Assembly (NCBI GenBank): GCA_023399295.1
Contig: JAEWQF010000042.1
Span: 1-64,000, forward strand
Direction of reading: 5' to 3'
Source: Bacteroidota bacterium
GTDB lineage: Bacteria > Bacteroidota > Bacteroidia > Bacteroidales > Dysgonomonadaceae
DNA length: 64,000 nt
The notes below the pieces were generated by a model. It was given only the letters and a program-made list of their open reading frames with translations. It had not been told where the DNA came from and did not search any database. Numbering within the stretch: the first letter of the stretch is position 1; each line of letters opens with the position of its first letter. Position numbers and translations under genes: made by a program. This document shows, in pieces, positions 26,167-35,580 of this stretch.

Positions 26167-26862
26167 TTATTCTGACCTTTCCTTTACAACATCCATCATA
26201 AAGTGGTAAAGATCCGCCACCTGCGAGAAGTCATCCATCAATTGCAGGGCGATGGCGCTGCTGTATATGCGTGCGTCATTCACAGGGATCCGTTTGATCA
26301 GGTAGCAGGATTTCCGTTGCATCCAGGGTTGGAAAAATGTCGGCAGATCATTGGGTATCTCTCTTTTGTAGCGTTCGCCTTCTACGGTGAAACCCGCATT
26401 GGTGGTTTGCAGTGCCATTTTACGAAACGACTCCTGGCTGTAGGAGATCTCTTCCCGAAAGACATCCATGACCTTCCGCCTGGGTGCGTAGAGACCCATA
26501 CCATAGGTGAAATTGTCACACTCCAGCTCAGCAAAGAAACCGGGTGTCTCTTCCCAGTGGGTACCCTTCTGCTGGAAGCTGAGCCACATCGAGCTCTTGT
26601 AGGGATCCTTGTTGGGTGAGAAACGGATGTCCCGGTAGATGCGGGAGAGCATCTTCGCGGGTTGCAACTCGAACAGGGGGTCGATGCCGTACATCATCGG
26701 CGAGAGCATCACGGCCAGTGCCCGGAAGGGATTGAGCAGTGTCTCCTGGTAGACATCCTTTCGGTCAGTGAACCATTCACGATAATTGTTCGCTTTCAGC
26801 TCCCGCAAAAAGAGGATGGTCTCGGGCCTGAAACCGGTGAAGGGGGGGATCGGATCCATCAC
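26167..26862 (-). CDS. DUF2461 family protein
   Basis: 231 residues. The sequence matches the widespread DUF2461 family (TIGR02453-type): FLRELKANNYREWFTDRKD at the start, SRIYRDIRFSPNKDPYKSS in the middle and EEISYSQESFRKMAL later. The function of the family is unknown. It overlaps the upstream lipoprotein gene by 4 nt, so the two are translationally coupled. No signal peptide, presumably cytoplasmic. Confidence 0.88.
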   Translation of the reverse strand: MMDPIPPFTGFRPETILFLRELKANNYREWFTDRKDVYQETLLNPFRALAVMLSPMMYGIDPLFELQPAKMLSRIYRDIRFSPNKDPYKSSMWLSFQQKGTHWEETPGFFAELECDNFTYGMGLYAPRRKVMDVFREEISYSQESFRKMALQTTNAGFTVEGERYKREIPNDLPTFFQPWMQRKSCYLIKRIPVNDARIYSSAIALQLMDDFSQVADLYHFMMDVVKERSE

Positions 26863-27314
26863 TCCACGATCTGATAGGAGGTGGCGGCGATGTGATAACG
26901 TGGGGTCGCGGCATCCTCCTCTTCACAATGGGCACTTTCGGTGCTATCGGTCAGTTCTCCCATATGTTCGTGATGGGTGGGTGACACAACAGCCGGCTCT
27001 TCCACCAGAAGACCGATCACCCTTACTTTCTTACCTACAGCCTCCGGATCAAACTTGCCGAGGGTGGCGTCCGATTCGGCACGGATGGAGAGGTTCTCAT
27101 CACTGCCCTGAAGAAAGAGTTTCATGCCGCTCTTGCTGCAGACATGGGTGCAGTGTCCCTCCACGATCACCGTTTCACCTGTCAGTGTTTCGGTATTGGC
27201 CAGCAGTTCATCCACATTGATCGGCTTTTGGTTGTTGTTCCCGCCACATTGAATCAATACCGGGAGGGAGAGGATGAGCATAAAAATCTGAAGAAAAGCA
27301 GCTACTTGTTTCAT
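26859..27314 (-). CDS. Small lipoprotein with an OB-fold-like domain
   Basis: 151 residues with a lipoprotein signal (LSLPVLIQC, Cys23). The following segment (NVDELLANTETLTGETVIVE, then GHCTHVCSKSGMKLFLQGSD and GKKVRVIGLLVEE) looks like the small bacterial OB-fold domain seen in exported proteins. The HCTHVC motif could bind metal or form a disulfide, and the tail is rich in His, Glu and Asp (HHEHMGE, HCEEEDA). That makes a metal-related role conceivable but unproven. First gene of a two-gene unit with DUF2461. Confidence 0.7.
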   Translation of the reverse strand: MKQVAAFLQIFMLILSLPVLIQCGGNNNQKPINVDELLANTETLTGETVIVEGHCTHVCSKSGMKLFLQGSDENLSIRAESDATLGKFDPEAVGKKVRVIGLLVEEPAVVSPTHHEHMGELTDSTESAHCEEEDAATPRYHIAATSYQIVE

Positions 27315-27345
27315 TTGATTCCTGTTTTTTAATAATTTTGAACTT

Positions 27346-27353
27346 CAAAGATA
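27346..27353 (-). promoter_or_regulatory. Candidate -7 box for the lipoprotein-DUF2461 unit
   Basis: The minus strand reads TATCTTTG, 31 nt before the lipoprotein ATG. The nearest TTG is 16 nt further up, closer than usual. Confidence 0.4.
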
Positions 27354-27448
27354 AGGATTAATTCAGGCGCAATAAAAAAACAGCGCTCATTTAGCAGTAA
27401 AAATGCGTTCGTTCATCGGGTCAAAGGATGGCATTCGTCGATTTGTGG

Positions 27449-27480
27449 TTGCACCTGCCCCCTGCGCATTGCTACATTTG
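27449..27480 (+). promoter_or_regulatory. Predicted promoter of the LiaF-like/LytTR pair
   Basis: TTG (27449-27451), 21 nt spacer, TACATTTG (27473-27480). The implied transcription start near 27487 favours the second ATG (27499) over the first (27490) as translation start. Confidence 0.55.
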
Positions 27481-27498
27481 TAAAAAAAAATGTGCGTT

Positions 27499-28254
27499 AT
27501 GAAAACAAATACAACTACTTCATCAAATTGTCACGGAAGATTGAAAGGGATTCTTTTTGGTTTGCTCCTGGTAATTGCCGGTCTGCTCTTCCTCTCATTC
27601 AATTTCGGATGGATCGATCCGGCACTCAGACCGGTGATCTTCTCCTGGCCCATGCTTTTTGTAGCGGCTGGTATCCTGAAGTTCTCAAGAAGAGACCTGT
27701 TGATGCCTGTCATCCTGTTGGTTGTGGGCATCTTCTTCCTACTGCCCCGCATTGCGATGGCATATCCCGGTACTATGCCCGGTCTTGAGGGTGACTTTAC
27801 CCATACCTTCTGGCCGATCCTGCTGATCATCGTTGGGATTGTTTTCATACTGCGGGTCTTTAACCGCAAAGGAGATCACCTGCGCAGGTACCCCTCATTT
27901 GACCGTGAGTCGCTCAGTGATGTGAATGGCAGCATTGATAAAAGGGTGCTCTTTGGCGGCTCGGAGAGCATCTTCCTCGATCCGGTGTTCCATGGCGGAG
28001 AACTGAATGCCACTTTTGGCGGTATCGTGGTCGACCTCAGGAGAACCACACTTCCCGAGGGGGAGACCTGTCTCGAGGTGAATGCCACCTTTGGAGGGGT
28101 GGAGCTCTACATCCCGGGAGACTGGCTGGTGGAGACCAGGTTCCAGACGGTACTGGGAGGTGTGGAAGACAAACGATTGATTTCTACACCCGATTATGCG
28201 CGTAAACTGATTTTAAGAGGCGACCTGATCTTCGGCGGATGTGAGATACGCTGA
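27499..28254 (+). CDS. LiaF-like membrane protein (DUF5668 plus LiaF C-terminal-like domain)
   Basis: 251 residues. The N-terminal ~115 residues hold four hydrophobic segments (GILFGLLLVIAGLLFLSFNF; WPMLFVAAGILKF; VILLVVGIFFLLP; FWPILLIIVGIVFIL) in the DUF5668 pattern. The C-terminal half repeats GELNATFGGIVVDLR and LEVNATFGGVELYIP, the beta-helical pattern of LiaF/DUF2154-type domains. LiaF in Firmicutes restrains a cell-envelope stress sensor; here the partner is a LytTR regulator 41 nt downstream. Start chosen at 27499 from promoter position; 27490 is possible. Confidence 0.82.
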   Translation: MKTNTTTSSNCHGRLKGILFGLLLVIAGLLFLSFNFGWIDPALRPVIFSWPMLFVAAGILKFSRRDLLMPVILLVVGIFFLLPRIAMAYPGTMPGLEGDFTHTFWPILLIIVGIVFILRVFNRKGDHLRRYPSFDRESLSDVNGSIDKRVLFGGSESIFLDPVFHGGELNATFGGIVVDLRRTTLPEGETCLEVNATFGGVELYIPGDWLVETRFQTVLGGVEDKRLISTPDYARKLILRGDLIFGGCEIR

Positions 28255-28295
28255 TCACTGTGTTGCTCCTGTTCAACCCTGAACAGCGATGACAA

Positions 28296-29147
28296 ATGAA
28301 ACAAATGCACTTTTACAACCCTTTCAGGTGGCTGCCCATCGTGACCTGCTCGCTCCTCTTCGCAATCTTCGAGGCGCTGTCAATCCGGCCGTTGCTATCG
28401 CTCCCTTCCGCCCTCATCTGGATGAAGAGCCTGGCTGATGCGGTGATCATGGGGGGCCTGGGACTGTTGCTGGCCGCCGTGATCCACTCATCGCGCTATG
28501 TGAAGTTGGATTTCTGGCAACGGATGGTGAACCATACCGCACTGGGAATCATGTATATGGCAATTTGGGGCCTGCTGAGCCATCTCTTCACCCTGCTGAT
28601 CGCCGGGAATGCACTGAGGGAGGAACTGCAGCGACTGCTGCCACTGACCGCTTTCATCTCGCTGTTGGTCTACCTGGTTCAACTGCTGATGATCCAAGAG
28701 AGGATGAGGAGAGGGGATGAGGAGCCAGACAATGACATCGACGAGGATGATCCGCCAGCTGCTGTGGCTTCAGGTTTTACCGCCACTGACGACGGCATGA
28801 ATGAGCACGATGAGGAGTTGCTGGAGCGTGTGGCGGTGAAAAGTGGTCAGAAGATCCATGTGATCCTGGTGCCCGACATTGTCTACATCCAGTCGGATGG
28901 TGACTATGTGCAGATCGTTACTGCCCAGAGTCGTTATCTCAAGGAGGAGACAATGAAGTATTTCGAGGCGACACTGCCTCGCAATCGATTTGTCAGGGTA
29001 CACCGCTCCTTCATTGTCAATGTGGAGAAGATCCTGCGCATCGAACTCTACGAGAAACAGAACCAGATGCTCACCCTCTCCAACGGAGATCAGATCAGGG
29101 CAAGCGCTGCCGGTTACCGGGAACTGCGAACAATTCTTAATTTGTGA
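28296..29147 (+). CDS. Membrane-anchored LytTR-domain transcription regulator
   Basis: 283 residues. Four membrane segments occupy about 1-135 (LPIVTCSLLFAIFEAL; AVIMGGLGLLLAAVI; ALGIMYMAIWGLLSHLFTLL; LTAFISLLVYLVQLLMI). An acidic linker follows, then a LytTR DNA-binding domain (about 185-283: VPDIVYIQSDGDYVQIVTAQ, RFVRVHRSFIVNVEKI). It has no receiver domain, so it is a one-component regulator that may sense the membrane directly or via the LiaF-like neighbour. Such pairs are common in Bacteroidota; targets are unknown. Confidence 0.88.
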   Translation: MKQMHFYNPFRWLPIVTCSLLFAIFEALSIRPLLSLPSALIWMKSLADAVIMGGLGLLLAAVIHSSRYVKLDFWQRMVNHTALGIMYMAIWGLLSHLFTLLIAGNALREELQRLLPLTAFISLLVYLVQLLMIQERMRRGDEEPDNDIDEDDPPAAVASGFTATDDGMNEHDEELLERVAVKSGQKIHVILVPDIVYIQSDGDYVQIVTAQSRYLKEETMKYFEATLPRNRFVRVHRSFIVNVEKILRIELYEKQNQMLTLSNGDQIRASAAGYRELRTILNL

Positions 29148-29186
29148 CACAACTGCATTGAGAGACCTAAAGTTTGTTAAAACCGG

Positions 29187-29206
29187 GAAAACTGATTTGT
29201 GTTTTC
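29187..29206. promoter_or_regulatory. Palindrome GAAAAC-N8-GTTTTC, candidate TetR operator
   Basis: Perfect 6-bp arms at 29187-29192 and 29201-29206. The centre contains the -33 TTTG (29196-29199) of the tetR promoter, the expected place for autorepression. Confidence 0.5.
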
Positions 29207-29227
29207 GGGTTTCCCGAATTAATTTTG
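29196..29227 (+). promoter_or_regulatory. Predicted promoter of the tetR-RND efflux operon
   Basis: TTTG (29196-29199), 20 nt spacer, TAATTTTG (29220-29227), 24 nt before the tetR ATG; a textbook consensus match. Confidence 0.7.
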
Positions 29228-29251
29228 TGCGTTTTTTAAACCAGGTTATTG

Positions 29252-29869
29252 ATGGAATTGCGCGACAGAATCATAGAAAAAGCTGGAGCCCTCTTTATCC
29301 AGTACGGAATCAAAAACAGTTCGATGGATGAGATTGCCACTTCACTGGGCATATCGAAGCGAACCATTTATGAAATCTTCCGCGACAAAGAGGATCTGCT
29401 CATCTCGTTCCTCATTAAAACGAGGAATGAACGCGATGCACATTTCTCACCCCTCCTCGGTGGCGACTACAATGTGATCGAGGTGTTCATCCGGATCATT
29501 GAAGCACAGCAAAACCTGCCACTGGCCAATGTGAAGTTCTTCGAGGATCTGCAGAAGTATTATCCCGTTGCGGCTAAACTGATCAAGGAGGATGTGGCAA
29601 GGAGCAATCTCTTTTTGTGCGATTTTCTTCGCAAGGGTATCGCACAGGGTTATATCAGAAGTGACCTTAACGTGGAGGTGACCGCCTTCCTGGTGGAGGA
29701 TGGGACCCATACCTACATTCGGGCCTCTTACCTGGAAAAGCCCCCCTTTTCATTCAAGGAGCTGTTCTTCACCATGATGATCAACTTCATCAGAGGGATA
29801 TCCACCGAGAAAGGAATTCGTATCATTGACAACTATCTGTTCAATTTGGACAAGAAATCAGAAAACTAA
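29252..29869 (+). CDS. TetR/AcrR family transcriptional regulator
   Basis: 205 residues from the ATG at 29252 (a TTG precedes it in frame but is less likely). The N-terminal helix-turn-helix is clear: RDRIIEKAGALFIQYGIKNS, MDEIATSLGISKRTIYEIFR, DKEDLL. The C-terminal ligand-binding part is variable as usual. It is the first gene of the tripartite efflux operon and lies 6 nt before the TolC-like gene. It most likely represses its own operon through the palindrome at 29187-29206 and is released by a pump substrate. Confidence 0.92.
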   Translation: MELRDRIIEKAGALFIQYGIKNSSMDEIATSLGISKRTIYEIFRDKEDLLISFLIKTRNERDAHFSPLLGGDYNVIEVFIRIIEAQQNLPLANVKFFEDLQKYYPVAAKLIKEDVARSNLFLCDFLRKGIAQGYIRSDLNVEVTAFLVEDGTHTYIRASYLEKPPFSFKELFFTMMINFIRGISTEKGIRIIDNYLFNLDKKSEN

Positions 29870-29875
29870 ATAAAG

Positions 29876-31348
29876 ATGAAAAGCGTAAAAAGGAATCAAT
29901 CAAAATCAATCCGATCACTGTCGGTTGCATTGATGATGGCTGTTGCCGGTATTTCCGGCCTTCATGCCCAATCGTCCGACAGTCTCACCATTGACCTGCC
30001 CATGGCACTGGAGATCGCACTGAGCGACAATCCCAAGGTGAAGGTGGCAGACATGGAGATCACCAAGAAAGAGTATGCGAAAAAATCGGCATATGGTGCG
30101 TTGCTGCCACAGTTCGACCTGATAGGGCAGTACCAGCGAGCCATCAAGCGTCAGACAGTATATTTTGATGAAGGCTTCGGCATGGGCGGTGGCGACATCG
30201 ACCCCACACAATACACGCCGGAGGAACTGCAAGTGTTGCAGGTACTCAGCAAGGTGATGATGCCCGATCCGGAGAGCTCGGGTGAAGGGATCCAGATGGG
30301 CCGCTTCAATGTCTGGTCTGCCGGGATGAATGTGAGCATGCCATTGGTGATGCCATCGCTTTGGAAGAACATCCAGATGAGCGAGGTGGACATCCGGCTG
30401 GCCATGGAGCAGGCACGCTCCTCCCGCATCGACCTGGTGAACCAGGTGAAGAAGGCATTCTACAGTCTTCTGTTGGCGCAGGACAGCTATTCGGTGTTCC
30501 GCAAGACCTATGAGACCGACTCGCTCAATCTGGAAAACATCCGCAACCGTTTCAACCAGGGTATAGTAGCCGAGTATGATGTGATTACAGCCGACGTGCG
30601 GCTCAAGAGCCTTATCCCAAGCATCCTGCAGGCGGAGAACATGATGAAGATTGCCGAGCTGCAACTCAAGATGCTGATGGGCATGGATGGCGAGATACCA
30701 CTGAAGGTGATGGGGGCACTGGGCGATTACCGTACCTCCATGTTTGATGCGATCATCCCCGCCGACACCTCGCTGGTCAACAACAGCGATATCCGTCAGT
30801 TCGAACTGCAATCCGAGCAGGCTCAGAACGCCTATGAGATGCAGAAGCTGCAGTACGCACCTTCGCTGGTGACCAGTTTCAACTGGACCTACATGAGTCA
30901 GAACAACAACTTCAATTTTGGTGACTACCGTTGGGATCCCTATTCGATGCTCGGCTTCTCCCTGCAAATCCCCATCTTCAACGGGGGACAGCGTTATCAT
31001 GGCGTGAAGCAGGCTGAGATTCAGCTCTTCCAGATGGAGGAGCAGCGCAAGGAGCTGGAGCGTGGCTTGAAGCTTTCCATCCGCAACAACTACGATTTGA
31101 TTCACAAGAACATTGAACAGGTGGTGGCTACCGAGTCGTCGGTGGCACAAGCCCGCAAGGGACATGAGATCACCCTGAAACGGTACGAAACCGGCATGGG
31201 TACCATCGTGGATGTGAATGCAGCGGCACTGGCGGTAATCAATGCTGAACTTCAGTATCGCAACGCCATTTATGATTACCTGGCAGCGAAGGCCGATCTG
31301 GAGAAGGTGCTGGGCTATGATATTCAACCTGTAGCGACAAACGAATAA
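29876..31348 (+). CDS. TolC family outer-membrane efflux protein
   Basis: 490 residues with a signal peptide ending near SGLHAQ. It shows the duplicated TolC/OEP layout: ALSDNPKVKVADMEITKKEY in the first half, RFNQGIVAEYDVITADVRLK, then the repeat YETGMGTIVDVNAAALAVIN near the end. It forms the trimeric outer-membrane channel of a three-part efflux pump with the two genes that follow. Its stop overlaps a potential ATG of the next gene. Confidence 0.93.
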   Translation: MKSVKRNQSKSIRSLSVALMMAVAGISGLHAQSSDSLTIDLPMALEIALSDNPKVKVADMEITKKEYAKKSAYGALLPQFDLIGQYQRAIKRQTVYFDEGFGMGGGDIDPTQYTPEELQVLQVLSKVMMPDPESSGEGIQMGRFNVWSAGMNVSMPLVMPSLWKNIQMSEVDIRLAMEQARSSRIDLVNQVKKAFYSLLLAQDSYSVFRKTYETDSLNLENIRNRFNQGIVAEYDVITADVRLKSLIPSILQAENMMKIAELQLKMLMGMDGEIPLKVMGALGDYRTSMFDAIIPADTSLVNNSDIRQFELQSEQAQNAYEMQKLQYAPSLVTSFNWTYMSQNNNFNFGDYRWDPYSMLGFSLQIPIFNGGQRYHGVKQAEIQLFQMEEQRKELERGLKLSIRNNYDLIHKNIEQVVATESSVAQARKGHEITLKRYETGMGTIVDVNAAALAVINAELQYRNAIYDYLAAKADLEKVLGYDIQPVATNE

Positions 31349-31371
31349 TGAAACAGATAATAAATAATCAG

Positions 31372-32394
31372 ATGAAAAAGTACAGCTTATTGCAATTTAC
31401 ATCTCTCCTGGCATTGGCATTGCTTGCCTCCTGCGGAGGAAAAGGAACTTCGGAAGGAACCGAAAACGAGGCACCCCTGAAGAAGAGCGTACGGGTGGAG
31501 ACCGTACAGATGGTGCCGGTAGATCAGATATCATCTTTCACTGCATCGGTCGAGGCCGACCAGGTGAACAACATAGCTCCGGCCATGGGGGGACGTATCC
31601 GTCGCATCATGGTGGATGTGGGCTCCACGGTACGCCGCGGTCAGGCCGTCGCTGCGATGGATGCCGCCAGCTTCTCCCAGCAGGAGACACAGGTGGCCAC
31701 CCTGCGTAGGGACTTTGAACGCTATGAGGAGCTGTTTGCCGTGGGCGGCATCTCCAAGCAGCAGCTCGACCAGGCCCGCACGCAGCTTGAGGTGGCCCAG
31801 ACAGCGCTCAACAACCTGGGTGAGAACACCACGCTGGTGAGTCCCATCAGTGGTGTGGTGACCGCCCGCAACTACGATCCGGGCGACGTGGCGATGCAGT
31901 TGCCCATCCTCACCATTGAGAGCATCAATCCGGTGAAGGTGGTGGTGAACGTTTCGGAGTCGTTCTACAGCAAGGTGGTGAAAGGGATGCCCGTGGAGGT
32001 GACTGTGGATGCCCTCGAAGGGGAGACCTTCCAGGGCAAGGTGTCGCTGGTACATCCCACACTCGACCCGGTGTCGCACACCTTCACCGTGGAGGTCTCC
32101 GTACCCAACAACCAGCAGCGTCTACGGCCCGGCATGTTTGCCCGGGTGAAGATGAACTTCGGCACCAATGATCGTCCCTTACTCTCTGACATGGCCGTAT
32201 TGAAGCAGGTGGGGTCAAACGACCGATACGTCTTCGTTGAAAAAGATGGCATTGCGCATTACACCTTGGTGGAGTTGGGTGTCAGGATCAACGACAAGTA
32301 TGAGATCCTCTCCGGCCTGAGTGAAGGCGACAGGGTGATAGTGCAGGGCAACAATGGCCTGATCGACGGAGCCGCCGTGGAAGTGGTTCAGTAA
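31372..32394 (+). CDS. RND efflux periplasmic adaptor, lipoprotein
   Basis: About 340 residues. The ATG at 31372 gives a clean lipoprotein signal (LALALLASC); an ATG at 31348, overlapping the tolC-like stop, is also possible. HlyD/AcrA layout: barrel-sandwich half (NNIAPAMGGRIRRIMVDVGS), a coiled-coil hairpin (ETQVATLRRDFERYEELFAV), the second lipoyl half (LVSPISGVVTARNYDPGD), then the beta-barrel and membrane-proximal domains. It bridges the inner-membrane pump and outer-membrane channel. Confidence 0.93.
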   Translation: MKKYSLLQFTSLLALALLASCGGKGTSEGTENEAPLKKSVRVETVQMVPVDQISSFTASVEADQVNNIAPAMGGRIRRIMVDVGSTVRRGQAVAAMDAASFSQQETQVATLRRDFERYEELFAVGGISKQQLDQARTQLEVAQTALNNLGENTTLVSPISGVVTARNYDPGDVAMQLPILTIESINPVKVVVNVSESFYSKVVKGMPVEVTVDALEGETFQGKVSLVHPTLDPVSHTFTVEVSVPNNQQRLRPGMFARVKMNFGTNDRPLLSDMAVLKQVGSNDRYVFVEKDGIAHYTLVELGVRINDKYEILSGLSEGDRVIVQGNNGLIDGAAVEVVQ

Positions 32395-32424
32395 GGATAT
32401 GAACAGTAAAAAAGAAACCAACAG

Positions 32425-35400
32425 ATGAAACCATATGAAACCGCGGTGAAAAACCCCGTGGGAACAGCATTGATCTTTATCGGTGTGGTGTTGATAGGGA
32501 TCATGTTCTACCGGCAGCTGCCGATAGACCTCTACCCCAAAATCGACATCAACATCGTCTCCGTAATGACCTCTTACTCGGGTGCGGGTGCCGAGGATGT
32601 GGAAGCAAATGTTACCCGCCCGCTGGAGGATGTGCTCAACTCAACCGAGAAGCTGAAGGAGATCACCTCCCAGTCGAAGGACGGCATGTCGATGATCATG
32701 CTGGAGTTCGAATTTGGAACCGACATGGATGAGGTGATGAACGACGTCCGGGACAAGGTGGATATGATTGCCGGCTTCCTGCCTGACGGTACCGAAGATC
32801 CGATGATCCTCAAGTTCAGCTCCGACATGATCCCTGTAGTGGTGCTTTCCGCCACTGCCGAGGAGAGTGCCGGCGCACTTTACAAGATACTCGACGAACA
32901 GGTGGCCAACCCGCTGAACCGCATTCCGGGAATCGGTACCGTCTCCGTATCGGGTGCACCCGAAAGGGAAGTGCAGGTGAACGTGGCACCTCAGAAGCTG
33001 GAGGCCTACAACCTGTCACTCGAGCAGATCGCCCAGGTGATCGCCACCGAGAACGTGAACGTGCCGGCCGGTAATTTCGACATCGGTTCACAGACCTACA
33101 TGTTGCGCCTGGAGGGGCAGTTTAAAAACAGCCGTGAGCTGAACGACATCATCGTGGGCAACAGCCAGGGCAAACCCATCTACTTGCGCGATGTGGCTAC
33201 CGTGAGTGACACCCTCGAGTCGCGCGTGCAGGAGAACTACACCAATGGGGTGCGCAGTGCCTCCATCGTGGTACAGAAACAGTCGGGAGCCAACACCGTA
33301 TCGATCGCCAATGCCGTGAGAGAGCAGTTGCCCGAACTGGAGAAGACCCTCCCGCCCGATATCAAGTTGGTGACGGTGATGGACTCTTCGGAGTATGTGA
33401 AGGTATCCATCAACAGTTTGCTGGAAACCATCCTGCTGGCGCTTCTCATTGTGGGCATCATCGTGCTTTTCTTCCTGGGTCGATGGCGTGCCACCATCAT
33501 TGTGATGGTGACCATTCCGATCTCCCTGATCGGCTCTTTCATTTATCTCTACCTGACGGGCAACACCATCAACATCATCTCGCTCTCGGCACTCTCCATC
33601 ACCATCGGTATGGTGGTGGACGACGCCATCGTGGTGCTGGAGAACATCACCAGCCACATTGAGCGGGGCAGTCGCCCGCGCCAGGCAGCAGTCTACGGAA
33701 CCGAGGAGGTCTCCCTCTCGGTGATCGCCTCTACGCTCACCATCATCGCGGTGTTCCTGCCAATGACCATGGTGGGTGGCTTTGCCGGTGTGATGTTCAA
33801 GCAGTTGGGATGGATGGTGACCATCATCATCGCCCTCTCGCTGATCATTGCGCTTACACTCACTCCCATGATGAGCGCCAAGATGATGCGGGGCAACAAG
33901 GATGTAAAGATGAACGGCTTTGACCGTTGGTACAATAAAAGGGTGCTGCCGTTACTCAACAGAATGGATCACCAGTACGCACGACTGGTGAACAGTGTAG
34001 TACGCAGACGCAGGTTCACCATGCTAGTCGTTTTGGTGATCTTCGTCGTGAGTGTGGTGATCAGCGCCGTGACGCTGAAGACGGAGTTTATGCCGGCTTC
34101 AGACAACAACGACATCGGCCTGACTGTGGAGATGCCCACAGGCACGCGCATGGAGGTAGCCCGTGAGACGGGACACCGCATTGCTCAGATGATGGAGACC
34201 AAGTATCCGGAGATTGAGATCATCTCCTTCAGTGTGGGTTCCGCCAGCGAGGACAACGCCTGGGCGGCCATGCAGGACAATGCCTCCAACATCATGACCT
34301 ACACCATCCGTCTGACCGAGTCGAAGAACCGAAAGAAGAGCATCTACGATGTCTCTGATGAGATGCGACAAGACCTGACGGCGATGCCCGAGGTGAGGCG
34401 TTTCCAGGTGATGCCCGGTGGTGGTGACATGGGGATGACCGGCGGAAGCAATGTGGCGCTTGAAATCTATGGCTACGACCTGACGGTGACCGACCAGGTA
34501 GCCGCAGAGTTGCAGGAAAGGATGGAAAAGGTGGAAGGTCTCAGGGACATCACCGTCTCCAGAAAAGATTACCGCATGGAGTACCAGATTCAGTTCGACC
34601 GGGAGAAGCTCTCGCTGAACGGATTGAATATGAGCACAGCCGCCAATGCGATCCGAAACAGGATCAACGGCCTCACCATGTCGCAATACCGCGAGGAGGG
34701 TGAGGAGTACAACATCCGGGTGCGTTACGAGGAGCAATACCGCGAGTCGATTGAGGATATCGAGAACATCATGATTTACAACCCGATGGGTGCCGGCGTG
34801 CGCGTCAGAGACCTGGGAGCGGTGGTGGAGACATCGACCCTGCCACAGGTGGATCGTCAGGACCGACAGCGCATTGTGACCGTCACGGGTAGCATCTATG
34901 GCCGCGCACTGAGTGAAGTAGTGGAGGATGTGACCAGCCTGCTTGCCGGATATGAGGTTCCTGCCGGCGTGCAGATTGAGATTGGCGGTTCGATGGAGGA
35001 GCAACAGGAGTCATTTGCACAGCTGGGATTGTTGTTGATGATTGTCTCGCTGCTGGTCTACATCGTGTTGGCATCACAGTTTGAGTCGCTCACCTATCCC
35101 TTCATGATCATCCTGACGGTTCCCTTCGCCTTCACCGGGTCGATTCTGTTGTTGGCACTCACTGGGGAGCCCCTTGGTATCATGGGCTTTGTGGGGCTGA
35201 TCATGCTGGTGGGTATGGTGGTGAAGAACGCCATCGTGCTGATCGACTACATCAACCTGAACCGCGAGAGAGGCATGTCGATCATCACCGCCGTGGTGCA
35301 TGGGGGACGCTCCCGTCTGCGACCGGTATTGATGACCACGCTCACCACCATTCTGGGAATGGTGCCGCTTGCAATCGGTACGGGACAGGGATCGGAGATG

Positions 35401-35562
35401 TGGAAGTCGCTTGGTATCTCCATCATCGGGGGTATGACCTTCTCCACCGTCATCACCCTGGTGCTGATACCGTCACTCTACTCGATGATGGCCGGCTACG
35501 GTGTGCGCAGAAGACGGAGGAAACATCGCGAGGTGTTGGTGAACAATGTAGTGAATGAATAA
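32425..35562 (+). CDS. RND family efflux permease (AcrB/HAE1 type)
   Basis: 1045 residues, full length for a hydrophobe/amphiphile exporter. It has TM1 near the N-terminus (GTALIFIGVVLIGIMFYRQL), a large periplasmic loop, and TM4 with the proton-relay Asp pair in GMVVDDAIVVLENI. A second periplasmic loop and six more TMs follow, with AFTGSILLLALTGEPLGIMG and MLVGMVVKNAIVLIDYIN. It is driven by the proton gradient; substrates (drugs, bile salts, detergents or metabolites) cannot be read from sequence. Confidence 0.95.
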   Translation: MKPYETAVKNPVGTALIFIGVVLIGIMFYRQLPIDLYPKIDINIVSVMTSYSGAGAEDVEANVTRPLEDVLNSTEKLKEITSQSKDGMSMIMLEFEFGTDMDEVMNDVRDKVDMIAGFLPDGTEDPMILKFSSDMIPVVVLSATAEESAGALYKILDEQVANPLNRIPGIGTVSVSGAPEREVQVNVAPQKLEAYNLSLEQIAQVIATENVNVPAGNFDIGSQTYMLRLEGQFKNSRELNDIIVGNSQGKPIYLRDVATVSDTLESRVQENYTNGVRSASIVVQKQSGANTVSIANAVREQLPELEKTLPPDIKLVTVMDSSEYVKVSINSLLETILLALLIVGIIVLFFLGRWRATIIVMVTIPISLIGSFIYLYLTGNTINIISLSALSITIGMVVDDAIVVLENITSHIERGSRPRQAAVYGTEEVSLSVIASTLTIIAVFLPMTMVGGFAGVMFKQLGWMVTIIIALSLIIALTLTPMMSAKMMRGNKDVKMNGFDRWYNKRVLPLLNRMDHQYARLVNSVVRRRRFTMLVVLVIFVVSVVISAVTLKTEFMPASDNNDIGLTVEMPTGTRMEVARETGHRIAQMMETKYPEIEIISFSVGSASEDNAWAAMQDNASNIMTYTIRLTESKNRKKSIYDVSDEMRQDLTAMPEVRRFQVMPGGGDMGMTGGSNVALEIYGYDLTVTDQVAAELQERMEKVEGLRDITVSRKDYRMEYQIQFDREKLSLNGLNMSTAANAIRNRINGLTMSQYREEGEEYNIRVRYEEQYRESIEDIENIMIYNPMGAGVRVRDLGAVVETSTLPQVDRQDRQRIVTVTGSIYGRALSEVVEDVTSLLAGYEVPAGVQIEIGGSMEEQQESFAQLGLLLMIVSLLVYIVLASQFESLTYPFMIILTVPFAFTGSILLLALTGEPLGIMGFVGLIMLVGMVVKNAIVLIDYINLNRERGMSIITAVVHGGRSRLRPVLMTTLTTILGMVPLAIGTGQGSEMWKSLGISIIGGMTFSTVITLVLIPSLYSMMAGYGVRRRRRKHREVLVNNVVNE

Positions 35563-35580
35563 ATAAACAACCCATAAGAT

